The notes beneath the pieces are model-generated. The model saw only the letters and a program-made list of their open reading frames with translations, had not been told where the DNA came from and did no database searches. From NCBI GenBank assembly GCA_033182465.1, contig CP137318.1, positions 1,302,001-1,366,000 of the forward strand: DNA of 64,000 nt, written 5' to 3'. Position numbers and translations under genes: made by a program. Position 1 is the stretch's first letter, and each line of letters opens with the position of its first letter. Positions 33,810 to 44,500 of the stretch are shown one piece after another. Source of the stretch: Sanghuangporus weigelae. Taxonomy: Eukaryota; Basidiomycota; Agaricomycetes; Hymenochaetales; Hymenochaetaceae.

Positions 33810-35745
33810 AATATTAGAATATAATCGTATTATGTAATATTAGCACGTGCTGTATCAGTAGTATATAAGACCTCTGGAAGGTCAGTGTATAATAAGAACG
33901 AACGTTCTCTCGTTACCGTACGTATGCCCTCATACTGAAGGCACCGTGAGCTCAACATCTTAAAAGGTTATGAGCCTTGACAACCCTGCGAACAAAACAT
34001 ATTCGGATTTGACGTTCGTCGATATGACGCACATATACACCAGAACATACAAGTTCGTCGAATTTTGGAAGTACGACAACAATATTTTCGACACCGACTT
34101 TATCAAACACAGTCCAAATCGTATCGAAGTCGTAACAACATGGACGAAATTCAGACTCGACCCGCGCGTCCTACATACCGAGAAACTGGCAAAAGTCTGG
34201 CTGCTCAATATCCTCACAACCGACCAGACTGGGCACAGGTGGTTGGAAAGAGAGATGCGGCGACACAGGTTACAACGAGGTATAGCACACAGAGACGACG
34301 AATAGAATATTCAATGTCATGTTCAAAATTTTACCATTATGCTCCTCCGCGTTTCTATGAACAGCGGCCATTACGTATCATGAGAAACATAAAAATGAAT
34401 ACAATTGCCGTTACAGAATTAAGAAATAGATATCTTTATGAACACGTACCACATTCAGATGATGAGGAAACTTATCGCGAAGTAATAAGACAAGAATTAC
34501 CTAGACAATCTGCGAGCAGACCTTCGGGTACTACATTAACAAATTTGCCACGAGAAATGGAGATAATACCTCAAAACACGGAGTCAACGCAAACTGAAGA
34601 ACCCCGAATGGAACAAAATGAAGATGAAGAAAATGAAGATGATAATAATTCAAATAATAGTGAGCAAACAAGAGCTAGTTCACACCCAACGCATATAAGT
34701 GCACCTCGAACTTCATCCCAAAGCCCACATACACCACCTCCAAGTCCTTCAAGTCCATCTAGCTCATCATCTTCATCAATGGCTACTCGAGTTTTTCACA
34801 TCGCTGGCTTAGACCTCAGGGACCTGTTTAAGGCCTTTGACGGCGTCGAGAAACTTCAGCACAACGGATCGAATTTCAAAATGTGGCTTATTCGTGTCGA
34901 GGCAACCATGCTCGCATTAGGACTCGAAGATCACCTTATCGCGAGCCCACCAGCTAATGACACCGATGGCCAAACCACGAACAACCAACTCATCTCCGTT
35001 TTCCAATCGAAAGTACCTGATTCCATTCTTTCCAATATGATCGGTATCAACCGCGTTATACTATTTATAAACCATCTCAAAACGAGATTCGACGTCCGAA
35101 CCACGGTTACTTCCGCAGTCGAAGTATCGAAGCTTTTCAATATACGCGGACACGTTTCCAAATTTGATAAAACCTTAGATAAGTTACAAAACATCTATGG
35201 TTTACTCACGCAACACAATAAGAAGCCGACAGATGATACATACTTATCTGCAATACAAACTTCTACGCCACCGCAGTATGGCTACATGTTCCAACAATTA
35301 CAAGCGAGGATCGATTTTTATAATTCAACTCTCACCGCCAATCAACCACGCAGAACCGTAACCCCTGACGGCTTAATCGCCGAACTGCGTGCGGCTTTTG
35401 CAAATTACCAGGCGCAGAAGCAACCGTCAGCCACCCCAAGTACCTTTCGGGGGAGAGCAACATCATCACGAGGACGAATCTTTTCTTATCGACCGCATTT
35501 TAACCAAGGAATGAATAGAAACCCGAGTTACCCGCAACATGCGAATCCAAACTATCCCGGATCTACTACACAATTCTGGAAAGGTCCTTGGGATAATCGA
35601 AACTATTTTCGAGGACGTGGTAGAGGCCGATCAAACTTTACCTATAAACATTTTACACCTCACACGCATGCAGTCACAGGAGCACCGCAATGCTTCAATT
35701 GCAAAAAGTTCGGACACATGTCGAAAGACTGCCGTTGTAGTGCGC
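33810..35745 (+). mobile_element. Copia-type LTR element fragment (LTR-like leader plus gag region)
   Basis: A fossil retroelement piece. The leader at about 33,810-33,965 has a TATA-like GTATATAAG and other features of an LTR end, followed by a GGTTATGAGCC primer-site-like word. An open gag region runs to about 35,740: an acidic, Ser/Pro-rich N-terminal part, a gag core of the Ty1/copia (UBN2-like) type (HNGSNFKMWLIRVEATMLAL), an Arg/Gly-rich linker and a CCHC zinc knuckle. No protease, integrase or reverse transcriptase follows, and no second LTR was found. The element is therefore incomplete, cut off where the GC-rich repeat begins. The preserved open gag suggests the truncation is not ancient. 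The left boundary is approximate. Confidence 0.65.
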
Positions 35746-36330
35746 CGCACTTGCCTGTACCGGTACGTCGGTACAGGCCCCTCAGTACTCCATACAGTAT
35801 ACCATCGTGCGGCGACCGCTACACCTCCGCCGCTCCTTAAGACCTTCCAAACCGCCGCTCCTTGATTCGCGGCTCAACCAATACGTCCGCCGCCTCCCGT
35901 CCTTCGAAGACTTCCCAAACCGAGTATGCTTGGCCAGCCGCACTTTCTGATACGCGGGCGCCTGGAACGTTGCAGCGGATGTATCGGCTACGGCGGCGGA
36001 AGGATATCGAACCGTATAGCCGATGGAATATTCGTCGGCTCCTGTTAATTGGCTTATCCGACGTCGGGTAGTGGTTTTACAAGGTCCCAGGTACCACGTT
36101 TCATGTTCATACTATGCTGCTTCGTGCGCCGAGTCCGATTGTCGGACGCGGCGGCCACTCGCGTATTCCCCTTTTAGTATTATTGCCTCCCCTGACGTTT
36201 CATATTCGTGTGGTGCGACCACTTAGCGATCCGAGCGCGCCCGATGATGATGCGCCGCGCCAATCACCGCCAGCCCGATCAGCGCACGCCCGTGTCTTGG
36301 CAGCTTCGCGGCGCGCCCCGATCTTCGGGT
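35746..36330. repeat. GC-rich dispersed repeat block
   Basis: Base composition changes abruptly at about 35,745 to a GC-rich sequence full of CGCC, GCCGA and CGGCGG words, unlike gene space on either side. Similar composition returns at 38,625-39,117 and 45,756-46,290. There is no ORF with meaning; it interrupts the copia-type fragment. Confidence 0.55.
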
Positions 36331-36914
36331 CCGCTGTCGGTCGGCGGTGTCGTATCTGAAGGTGCTACAGATGTCCGTCCTACTAAGGGTGCTGAATGTA
36401 TGAAGGAACCTCCAAAAATGGGATGCCGACGCTATCAGACTCTCAAAGACCTACTACCCGGCAGGTGCCAGGAACCGTCGGAGACGTAATGGATGGGTCT
36501 AAGGATGCCGCTGGATAAAGGGAATAGGATAATAGGGCCGCCGCTCAAAAGGGGGGATCACAAGAGGCTGCCGACGTGGTATAAACTCGGCCACAGGAAG
36601 GTATGAAGTGTATAAGATGAATATAAAGGATAAAATGGAGTGAGTGGCTGGAGAAGGCGCCGCTGGGTCGTCTGATAGGATGCCTGGGTCGTCGGATGGC
36701 CGCCAACGTCGAATAGAGGGGTGCCGGACTGAGGGGGAGGCCGCAGGAATCCGCTGCAGTAGCGTAAACGCGATAGATGAAAGGAAAAGACCGTATAAGA
36801 TCAATATATGGGATAAACTGGAGTGAAAGGCTGGAAAGGACGCCGAAGGGGAGTCTGATGAGAAGCCTGGGTCGCCGAAGGGTCGCCGACGTCGAATAGA
36901 GGGGCGCTGTAGCG
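36331..36914 (+). repeat. Dispersed repeat, copy A (inverted relative to copy B)
   Basis: This block matches the reverse complement of 46,352-46,748 almost base for base over its first 250 positions, starting at TCGGCGGTGTCGTATCTGAA. A stretch of about 45 codons (GATDVRPTKGAECMK and onward) is readable in both copies with very few changes. The second half of copy A contains an internal duplication: two related units at about 36,598-36,725 and 36,770-36,907, each ending AATAGAGGGG-GC. Copy B has one unit. Confidence 0.75.
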
Positions 36915-37110
36915 CACTGGCCCCTCCTGTGCCAGTACACTCATACTATGGCTCCCCCTATACTGCAGATACCATATCCCAGCACCGCTGACACCTCAGA
37001 GTGTGAGGGCATACTCCTATTGCACTCGGGACATCATTTGAGCACGTATCTGTTACGAAAATTGTGGTTATCTAATACGGCGTGGACTAAATTTTACACA
37101 CCGAGTTGCG

Positions 37111-37986
37111 ATGCCAAATCAAGACTATTTCGAAAGGCTACTACGGCAGAACAGTGGTGGCGACTCAAGAGTAGCAAACCACGGATCGTCTGGAGAAGAC
37201 ACGGAGGACTCTAATGATTTGCAATTAGGACTAACTAATATGCACATTGGACATACTCCACCGCCGGAACGCAGTCTGGCGGCGATGGAAGAAAGAAATG
37301 TCGCAAGGTATACGGAACTCCTGCAACGAAGACATTATCGGCGTGGTGCAACTAGAAGATTTGTACATGAGAGCTTGGTGTGCGCCAATTGTTACTTGGC
37401 CTACCAACGAAGCTGGGTACTTGCGGAATGGCTCATGAAGAACTTCACGGAACGGTTAGTGTCAAGGGAAGCAGCCGATGTCAAGATTCGGCATAAGCCC
37501 GGACCCTCGGAACGAACAGAAGACCAACCATTACCGAACCACGGAATGAGTGCATACGACCATGAGGTATCCATATGGCTTAGCGATAGGGATGTCTATG
37601 CATTAAAGGTCGGCGTGCGAGCTTGGATCAATCAGCATCGGCACCAGACCTTGTGCAGTCACACGGCAGTGGAAGTAGATTGGCCAGTTTACAAGCGGCC
37701 ACCTTCGGACATTGAACATCTTACGGAAGAAGCGATAGAACGCTTGATGCAGGCTTGGCGAGCGTCAGAGCCAGGGGTAATTACAGTTGATGAGTGGAAT
37801 GGCCGCGAGCACTTTGGACAGAGGCTACGGCTAACCACGGGCCCAGGACTACAACTATCGGACATCGAAGTCGCGGCGAGGCACAGAAGGAGTGTAGCGG
37901 AGTACACTCATGCGCCGGGAGAAGATCGGCAAGCTCTGCCGATCTCTAACCCTGATATCACTATCTCCCCCATGATCGAGGATTAA
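37111..37986 (+). CDS. Orphan 291-aa ORF inside repeat island
   Basis: A single intron-free ORF of 291 codons, starting MPNQDYFERLLRQNSGGDSR and ending ITISPMIED. It has an acidic/Ser N-terminus, a central helical region with two close cysteines (VCANCYLAYQRSWVLAEWLMKN), a charged linker, then SIWLSDRDVYALKVGVRAWINQH and LTEEAIERLMQAWRASEPGV. There is no zinc knuckle, no signal peptide and no membrane helix, and I recognise no domain. It sits between the copy-A repeat and an LTR-like sequence 244 bases downstream. It may therefore belong to an LTR element, or be a captured or repeat-encoded protein. The long open frame in otherwise decayed surroundings argues that it is or recently was under selection, or is young. 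Confidence 0.55.
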   Translation: MPNQDYFERLLRQNSGGDSRVANHGSSGEDTEDSNDLQLGLTNMHIGHTPPPERSLAAMEERNVARYTELLQRRHYRRGATRRFVHESLVCANCYLAYQRSWVLAEWLMKNFTERLVSREAADVKIRHKPGPSERTEDQPLPNHGMSAYDHEVSIWLSDRDVYALKVGVRAWINQHRHQTLCSHTAVEVDWPVYKRPPSDIEHLTEEAIERLMQAWRASEPGVITVDEWNGREHFGQRLRLTTGPGLQLSDIEVAARHRRSVAEYTHAPGEDRQALPISNPDITISPMIED

Positions 37987-38230
37987 GCGGCAGAAGCTCG
38001 GCCCGGGAACGGAGCGCCAGAGAAGCGATAGCTTGGCAACTATCATGGGAACCCGTCTGGGAACGGAGAAGGATCGCGGGGTAAAGATAAGGAGAGATTA
38101 ACATGTGATAACAATTGCAGATCGGAGGAAGCACGGAAGAAGCTTCTCGAAGCATCGGGGTAGTAGGACTCAAACAAACCCTCCTAATATGGTAGAAGTA
38201 TTGTGATTCAACACTAGAGGAAAGTATCGG

Positions 38231-38610
38231 TGTTGGCACCAGAGTAGAGTACTGGTGTCAGAGAAAACATATTGTCTAGACCAATAGCAAGGCTGTAGTC
38301 GGTAGTAATAGGTAGTCGGTACTATTTAGTAAATAGGTTATTTAAGGGCCAGCTGAGCGGGGCATTGTCCCTCAGCAAAATTATTTTGCACTCTCAATCG
38401 AAAACTGTACCCTTTGATTGAAACCCTGTTCTACTACTGAGGTCAAGCTTGAGCCCATCGCTCGCTTCTAAAGTAGTACATCTATAACCTTCGTTCCGTC
38501 TCCAATCAATTATCATCAGAAGGAATAAGCAGGGACTTGTTCCGGTACGCTTAGACTGACCACCTCGTCTAAAAACACTGGTCCTAACAGTATCCATTGA
38601 TTCCAGCACA
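38231..38610 (+). repeat. LTR-like sequence, single copy in window
   Basis: About 380 bases starting TGTTGGCACCAG and ending CCAGCACA, with TG...CA ends. The start contains an inverted pair (GGCACCAG ... CTGGTGTC), a TTATTTAAGG TATA-like box lies at about 38,337, and a purine-rich GAGGAAAG lies just upstream. These are LTR features, but no partner LTR was found in the window and no target duplication is evident. It may be the 3' LTR of an otherwise lost element that included the 291-aa ORF. Confidence 0.45.
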
Positions 38611-38624
38611 CGTACTGTACTGCG

Positions 38625-39117
38625 GCGCCCTCCTATGACCCAAATCGATCCGCCGATGGCTCCCCGACACTCAGACAGGTCCGCCGACAGCTCCTACCCA
38701 GCACCAGGCACTATAGGACACATCCCTCAGTGACTACGTGCCGCCGATCTTATGATTTACCATACGTACAGCCGTGCGGCGACTCTGGATGCCTCCGAGT
38801 CGGCCCCCCTTGGCGCCGATCAATGCGGCGGACACTCAGACATCCTCAGGTACCCTCGCCGACGCCTCCTACAGCTTACCAAGCAGTCCCCCATTGTCTA
38901 GGGAGCTATATATTGTCATATGTGCTTACATGCCTCATTACGATGTATCTGCCACCAGTCCGGCAGTCCCCCACAGCACTGCCGCTCCGGCCACTCATAT
39001 TAGTCACTAGGGATCGCCCACACTCTGTATTGAGTGCCGCCAATGCATCGGACACCTCAGGGACATCGGCTGATGCGCCCTTTGTCTCATATACGCGATA
39101 TCAGCCTCCAATCATCG
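38625..39117. repeat. GC-rich CCGCCGA-type repeat, left part (interrupted)
   Basis: Irregular repeats of words such as CCGCCGA, GACACTCAGACA and ACACCTCAGG. The block is interrupted at 39,117 by the gypsy element and resumes at 45,756. No coding meaning is seen. Confidence 0.5.
39113..39117. other. Target site duplication CATCG (left)
   Basis: CATCG stands directly before the 5' LTR and is repeated directly after the 3' LTR at 45,751-45,755, as expected of integrase-made 5-bp duplications. Confidence 0.9.
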
Positions 39118-39537
39118 TGTTAGGACTCGAACATTTTCCTTTTTCTTTTCTTATGTCATCCTTTGATTTTAATATTCTTTTCCTTTTCTTTTATTTTCTT
39201 TGTGATTACTCATCCACTCGTTAGAATGTTCTACGACGTTCTACCAGGCTCACTAATCATCCCGCTCCCTTGTCATGTGATTCCTTATTAGAGTAGACCT
39301 TTCACGCGCTCGAAGCCTATATAAGTAGATAGTTTGACTCTTTCGATTCCTTGTCTTACTATTCTACTTACCTTCACTTCGACATAGGTACCTACTCTTG
39401 TACTACTAGTTTGCTGAATTCTACTTACCTTCACTTCGACATAGCTTGTGTCTAGCTCGGCAACTCGCGTTTAGCCTGTTGTTTGTTGTTGTGTTGGCCG
39501 CCTCGAGATCGACGTCTGTTAGTCTCGCCGCCTAACA
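39118..39537 (+). repeat. 5' LTR of chromovirus
   Basis: 420 bases from TGTTAGGACTCG to CGCCTAACA. It contains a T-rich start, CCTATATAAGTAG as probable TATA box near 39,320, and a 27-bp direct repeat (39,361-39,387 and 39,418-39,444). It differs from the 3' LTR at three positions, each T here and C there. Confidence 0.95.
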
Positions 39538-39937
39538 TAATAGTAAGACCTACCTCTAGCCCGCGTAAACGTTTGTTCGCGCTCGCTATCGCTACTCCAC
39601 GCAAGGAGTTAACATCGACGGTTCATCACCGCGCCCATCCCGGATTCATCCGAGCAACCCCTATCTAGCCCGTCGTTGTCCAATCGACTCCGACGTGTCC
39701 TGATAGTCTAATCCCCAACAACCGATCACATCAACGTGGCGCTCCGTATCAGCATCTGGTGGCGTGCTCATTTGACGTGCTCGTGGGTAACATACAAGGT
39801 CCAGTCATCGATAAGTCTATCGTTCGTCATTCGCATAGGAGTTTTCCGCGTAGTCATTAACTTCCAAGACGAGCCGGTTACCAGAGGTCGGACCCGCTCG
39901 AACACGCCGGTCCCCGTCCCGCCCCCAGCATATCACC

Positions 39938-41413
39938 GTGGAACTAACTGACGAGCAGAGAGACGCTCTCCCGAGTGGTAGCAGGTGGTCGGAACCTAGA
40001 AACAGCTACGTAGTCCGAGGCGAAGGTGATCTAGTCCACGACGCTGTTTGGATTGAAGAACGCAAACGGTGGGGCTCGCTCATAGACGGACGTGTAATTG
40101 TCTGGACTCCAAGAAGCAGTAGACAAACAGGCCCGACAACATCAAACGCTCCTACGTCATCAGTTGCTCCTTCCGTCCTTCCGTCCGAACATTTCCTCAC
40201 CTTCATAGATCCGGAGGAACCAGTAACCGCCCCCCCACTTCAGACATCGCTATCGTTCACCGAGCCAAGAGAACCAACGCCAGCGATCAGCAGTCGGAAC
40301 ACGACACCCGAACCACCGATGGCTCCCCCAGTCCCAACAACGCCAGCGCCAGCGACGCAACCAGCGGTTGACTACACTGCTATGGCCCAGGCAATTGCAT
40401 TGGCACTTAGGTCAACAACCACAGGTGGCGGACCGAAGAAGGGTGTCGCACCCCCACGGGAGTTCTCAGGTGGCGATGATTATGTTGACTTTCGCCGAGA
40501 GGTACTGTTGTATCTCGCATCGTACGAGTCCCGTTTCCAAGACGACAAGGACAAGATCATGTTTGTCCTCTCATACTTGAAGAGCGGGAGTGCCTTGACA
40601 TGGGCAGAGAACTATGTCGAGTGGGCATCGCAGAGCGGGAGCTTGAGCATTACAGAGACGTGGACGGCTTTCCTTGACAAGCTTAACGTCTCGTTTGAGG
40701 ATCCGAATCGTCACCAGAAGGCATTCGACAAGTTAGATACAATGAGGCAAGGCGAGCAGGAAGCAGACAAGTTCCTAAACGACTTCGACATCGAGCGCGT
40801 GCGCGCAGGGCTTACAAAGTCGGAACATGATGGTACGCTCATCGCCAAACTCATGAAGGCGCTCAACTCCGCTGTCGTCGATGGTGTAATGCGAACAGAC
40901 CCTACCCCGACAACGTATATGCAGTGGAGGAAACGTGCCGTCACGGTCGATAACGTTGAGCGACAGATCAAGTACGTCCATGCGCAACGACGAGGACAAC
41001 AGCGCCTAGCAACACTACCAGCCAGGCCGCAAGGGTTCGCTCGACCGTACGCCCAAGCCCCTCAACAGCCAGTAAGGCAGAGTGCTCCTTTCCCTCGAGC
41101 CGATCGTCGCGACGCAACAGGAGTGACGTATGGAGGACTCGGTCAGCCCATGGACGTCGCCATGAACCAAGCACGTGCCCAACGTGCGTGCTACAAGTGT
41201 GGCAGGGTCGGCCACTTTATCAGAGATTGCCCACGCGGTCGTGAGGCAATACGGTCCATCATCGCCGCCTTCGAACCAGAAGACAGACTGGCGTTACTCG
41301 AAGAGCTCGGCAATGCGAAGGAATCAGACTTCGAAAGCGTCGACGTGCGAGCAGTGCCAGCTGAGCTGGAAGAGATAGTCGACGGTGAGGGTTTTCAGGA
41401 CGACCAGGCGTAA
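39938..41413 (+). CDS. Chromovirus gag
   Basis: An open frame of about 491 codons. It has a Pro/Thr-rich N-terminal part, a retrotransposon-type capsid core and a C-terminal CCHC zinc knuckle (CYKCGRVGHFIRDC). It forms the structural protein of a gypsy-type particle. The frame is open slightly upstream of its first obvious ATG, so the exact start is uncertain. It is part of the fossil-treated element at 39,118-45,750. Confidence 0.88.
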   Translation: MELTDEQRDALPSGSRWSEPRNSYVVRGEGDLVHDAVWIEERKRWGSLIDGRVIVWTPRSSRQTGPTTSNAPTSSVAPSVLPSEHFLTFIDPEEPVTAPPLQTSLSFTEPREPTPAISSRNTTPEPPMAPPVPTTPAPATQPAVDYTAMAQAIALALRSTTTGGGPKKGVAPPREFSGGDDYVDFRREVLLYLASYESRFQDDKDKIMFVLSYLKSGSALTWAENYVEWASQSGSLSITETWTAFLDKLNVSFEDPNRHQKAFDKLDTMRQGEQEADKFLNDFDIERVRAGLTKSEHDGTLIAKLMKALNSAVVDGVMRTDPTPTTYMQWRKRAVTVDNVERQIKYVHAQRRGQQRLATLPARPQGFARPYAQAPQQPVRQSAPFPRADRRDATGVTYGGLGQPMDVAMNQARAQRACYKCGRVGHFIRDCPRGREAIRSIIAAFEPEDRLALLEELGNAKESDFESVDVRAVPAELEEIVDGEGFQDDQA

Positions 41414-41544
41414 ACGTCGGAACGACTGGTCAAATAGCTAAAGGACTCTTTTCGTCGCGTTCGTTAAAATATAATCGCCCCGATGTACACTACCAAGATG
41501 CAAATATACGAGGCGGTTTTAACCTTCGAAATGTCCTATCCGAC

Positions 41545-44500
41545 GTGATTCCCAGTGAGTCAGAAGACGAGGAAGACTTCAGCGTCTATGACGAGCTGTT
41601 TGCTAGAAGAGTGAGTGCGCAAGGAGGCAGCTCAGAAGTGCTAAGGGCAGATGAGCGGATTCAAACCGCTATAAAAAATGAGGTTGTGACGGGAGAACCT
41701 TACCGTGAGAACGTTGTCGCCCAGGCGAACGATACTGAGGCAGTGTGGAGTGTGGTTGGCAGACGCGCGGCTGAAGTATGGCGCGAAGGCATAGAAGATG
41801 CGACGTGTGGACAGTTCATCAGGAGGAGTGGCGGTCAGGAACTTGACGCATTCGTTAGCATCGTACATCCACAGGTGGCGAATGATGACGAAGTGGACGC
41901 CTTGAACCCGATGAAGCAAGACGAGTATCTGATCAATGCGCATGCACTCATTGACTCGGGATGCACGGGCTCCTGCATCGATGAAGGTTTCGTCAAACGG
42001 TACGGTTTCCATACGCAAAGGTATATTCGTCCAAGGCCCGTCTTCAATGCTGATGGAACAAGCAACGAAAGCGGACTGATCAAGGAATACGTGATTGTAC
42101 GTATGATCTTTGGGAAACATGAAGAGGAGATCCGTCTAGCAGTCACGTCGTTGGCATCATCCAACATTTTCCTTGGTCATGACTGGTTGCAGAAGCACAA
42201 CCCAGAGATTGACTGGAAGATCGGTAAAATTGACTTCACACGATGCCCTGACGAATGCGCGTCTACGCTGTCGAAGGAGGAGGCGGATGATGACTACGTG
42301 CGGAGGGTCTGGATGAAGGAAGCGACGAAGTGGCCCCCCTATCTGGAAGAGTTTGCGGATGTTTTTAGCGAGGAATCGTTCGAGCAATTGCCCGATCATC
42401 GGACGTGGGACCACGCTATCGACCTGAAACCGGACTTCAAGCCAAGCGATTGTAAGGTGTACCCATTGTCGCCCAAGGAACAGGAAGCGATGAAGGCGTT
42501 TATTGAAGAAAACCTTGCATCGGGACGCATTAGACAGTCGAAATCTCCGATGGCGTCGCCGTTCTTCTTTATCAAGAAGGAAGACGGGAGCTTGCGAGCG
42601 ATTCAGGACTATCGAAAGCTCAACGACGGAACAGTCAAGAATAAGTACCCGTTGCCACTGATCAACGAGCTCATCGATAAGGTCAAGGATGCTAAGTACA
42701 TCACCAAGCTCGACGTCCGCTGGGGATATTACAACATCAGGATCCGCGAAGGTGACGAGTGGAAGGCAGCGTTCAGGACAAACCTAGGATTGTTTGAACC
42801 GACGGTAATGTTCTTTGGCTTATGCAATGCGCCGGCTACCTTCCAAGGATTCATGAACGACATATTCCGAGAATTGATTCATGAAGGCGTTGTCATCATT
42901 TACCTCGACGACATACTCATATTCTCGGACACCCTGGAAGAACATCGCGAACGAACAAGACGAGTCTTCGAGATTCTGCGTAAGAACAAGCTTTTCCTAA
43001 AGCCGCAGAAATGTGAGTTCGAGGTCAGTACTGTCAAATATCTCGGCCACATCATCGGTAACGGCGAAGTGCGTATGGATCCGAAAAAGACGATCGCAGT
43101 CCAAGAATGGCCCGTTCCAAAGAACGTCCATGAACTACAACAGTTTCTCGGTCTAGGAAACTGGTTACGTCGTTTTGTTGAAGGGTACAGCTCGGTTGTC
43201 AAGCCGCTCACGTCGCTGACGGGTAAAGCAGAGTGGAAGTGGGGAGAGGAGGAACAGCGTGCGTTCGAGGAGTTGAAGGAGCGTTTGAGTAGTCCTCCAG
43301 TCCTGGCCATTCCGAACAATGACGACCCTTTCCGTGTCGAGGCTGATGCATCGGACTTTGCAACTGGAGGTGTGCTCCTTCAGAGACAAAAAGGCAAATG
43401 GAAGGTTGTTGCGTATCGATCGTCGACGTTACTAGATGCGGAACGGAACTACGAGATTTATGACAAAGAGATGCTCGCTATCGTTCAAGCGCTAAAGGAA
43501 TGGCGTCAATACCTCCAAGGGGCCAATCAACCATTCGAGGTTTGGACTGATCATGCGAACCTGACGTACTTCAAGGCCCCTCAGAAGCTAAACCGTCGAC
43601 AAGCTCGTTGGCGACTCGACCTGGCAGAGTTTGACTTCATGCTCGTACACAAGCCAGGAAAGACGCTCGGAAAAGCGGATTTATTGTCACGACGTGCAGA
43701 CTACGACAAGGGTGAGCACGACAATGAAAATGTCACGTTCATCAAGGATGAATGGTTGGTACGAGCAACGGTTAACACGTCCAGGGACTCACTTGTCGAG
43801 ACGATCAAGAAGGCACAGGAAGACACGGATGACGGGGAAAGACCGTCAGGACTAGTACTCAAGGATGGCGTGTGGTCAAAGGAGGTAACGGTCAAGGTGT
43901 CGACAACGAGCTCGAAGAAGTTCTGGAACGTCTTTGTACCAACATCGATAAGAGAAGCTGTCATAAAGGAATGTCACGACTCGACGCTGGCAGGACACCC
44001 GGGAGCAAATAAGACGGTGTCAATGGTAAGCCGAAGCTTCTGGTGGCCAAACATGTATGTCGATGTTCGGAACTACGTGCGAGGTTGTGATCGGTGTCAA
44101 CGAACGAAGGCTCTGCGAGTAACGAGGGCAAAGGTTTTGCACCCGAACGAAGTACCGGAGGCGCCATGGCAGATTGTCACGGTCGACCTGATCGGAGAAC
44201 TCCCTGAGTCCAACGGTTTCAATGCGATATGTGTCATAGTTGATCGCTTTAGCAAACAGATTCATGCGATCCCAACAACAACGAAACTGACGGCGGAGGG
44301 CATGGCACGTATCTATCGCGATCAAGTCTTCCGACTACACGGACTGCCGAAGAAAATCATTCACGACAGGGGCGTTCAGTTCGATGCCAAGATGATGAGG
44401 GAATTGTACAAACTCCTCCATATCGAAGGTAACCCCTCGACGGCGTACCATCCCCAGACCGACGGCCAAACCGAGCGAGTTAATCAAGAACTCGAACAAT

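Noticed and set aside
34931-35194. Antisense ORF in the copia-type gag
   Set aside because: Shadow of the gag coding frame.
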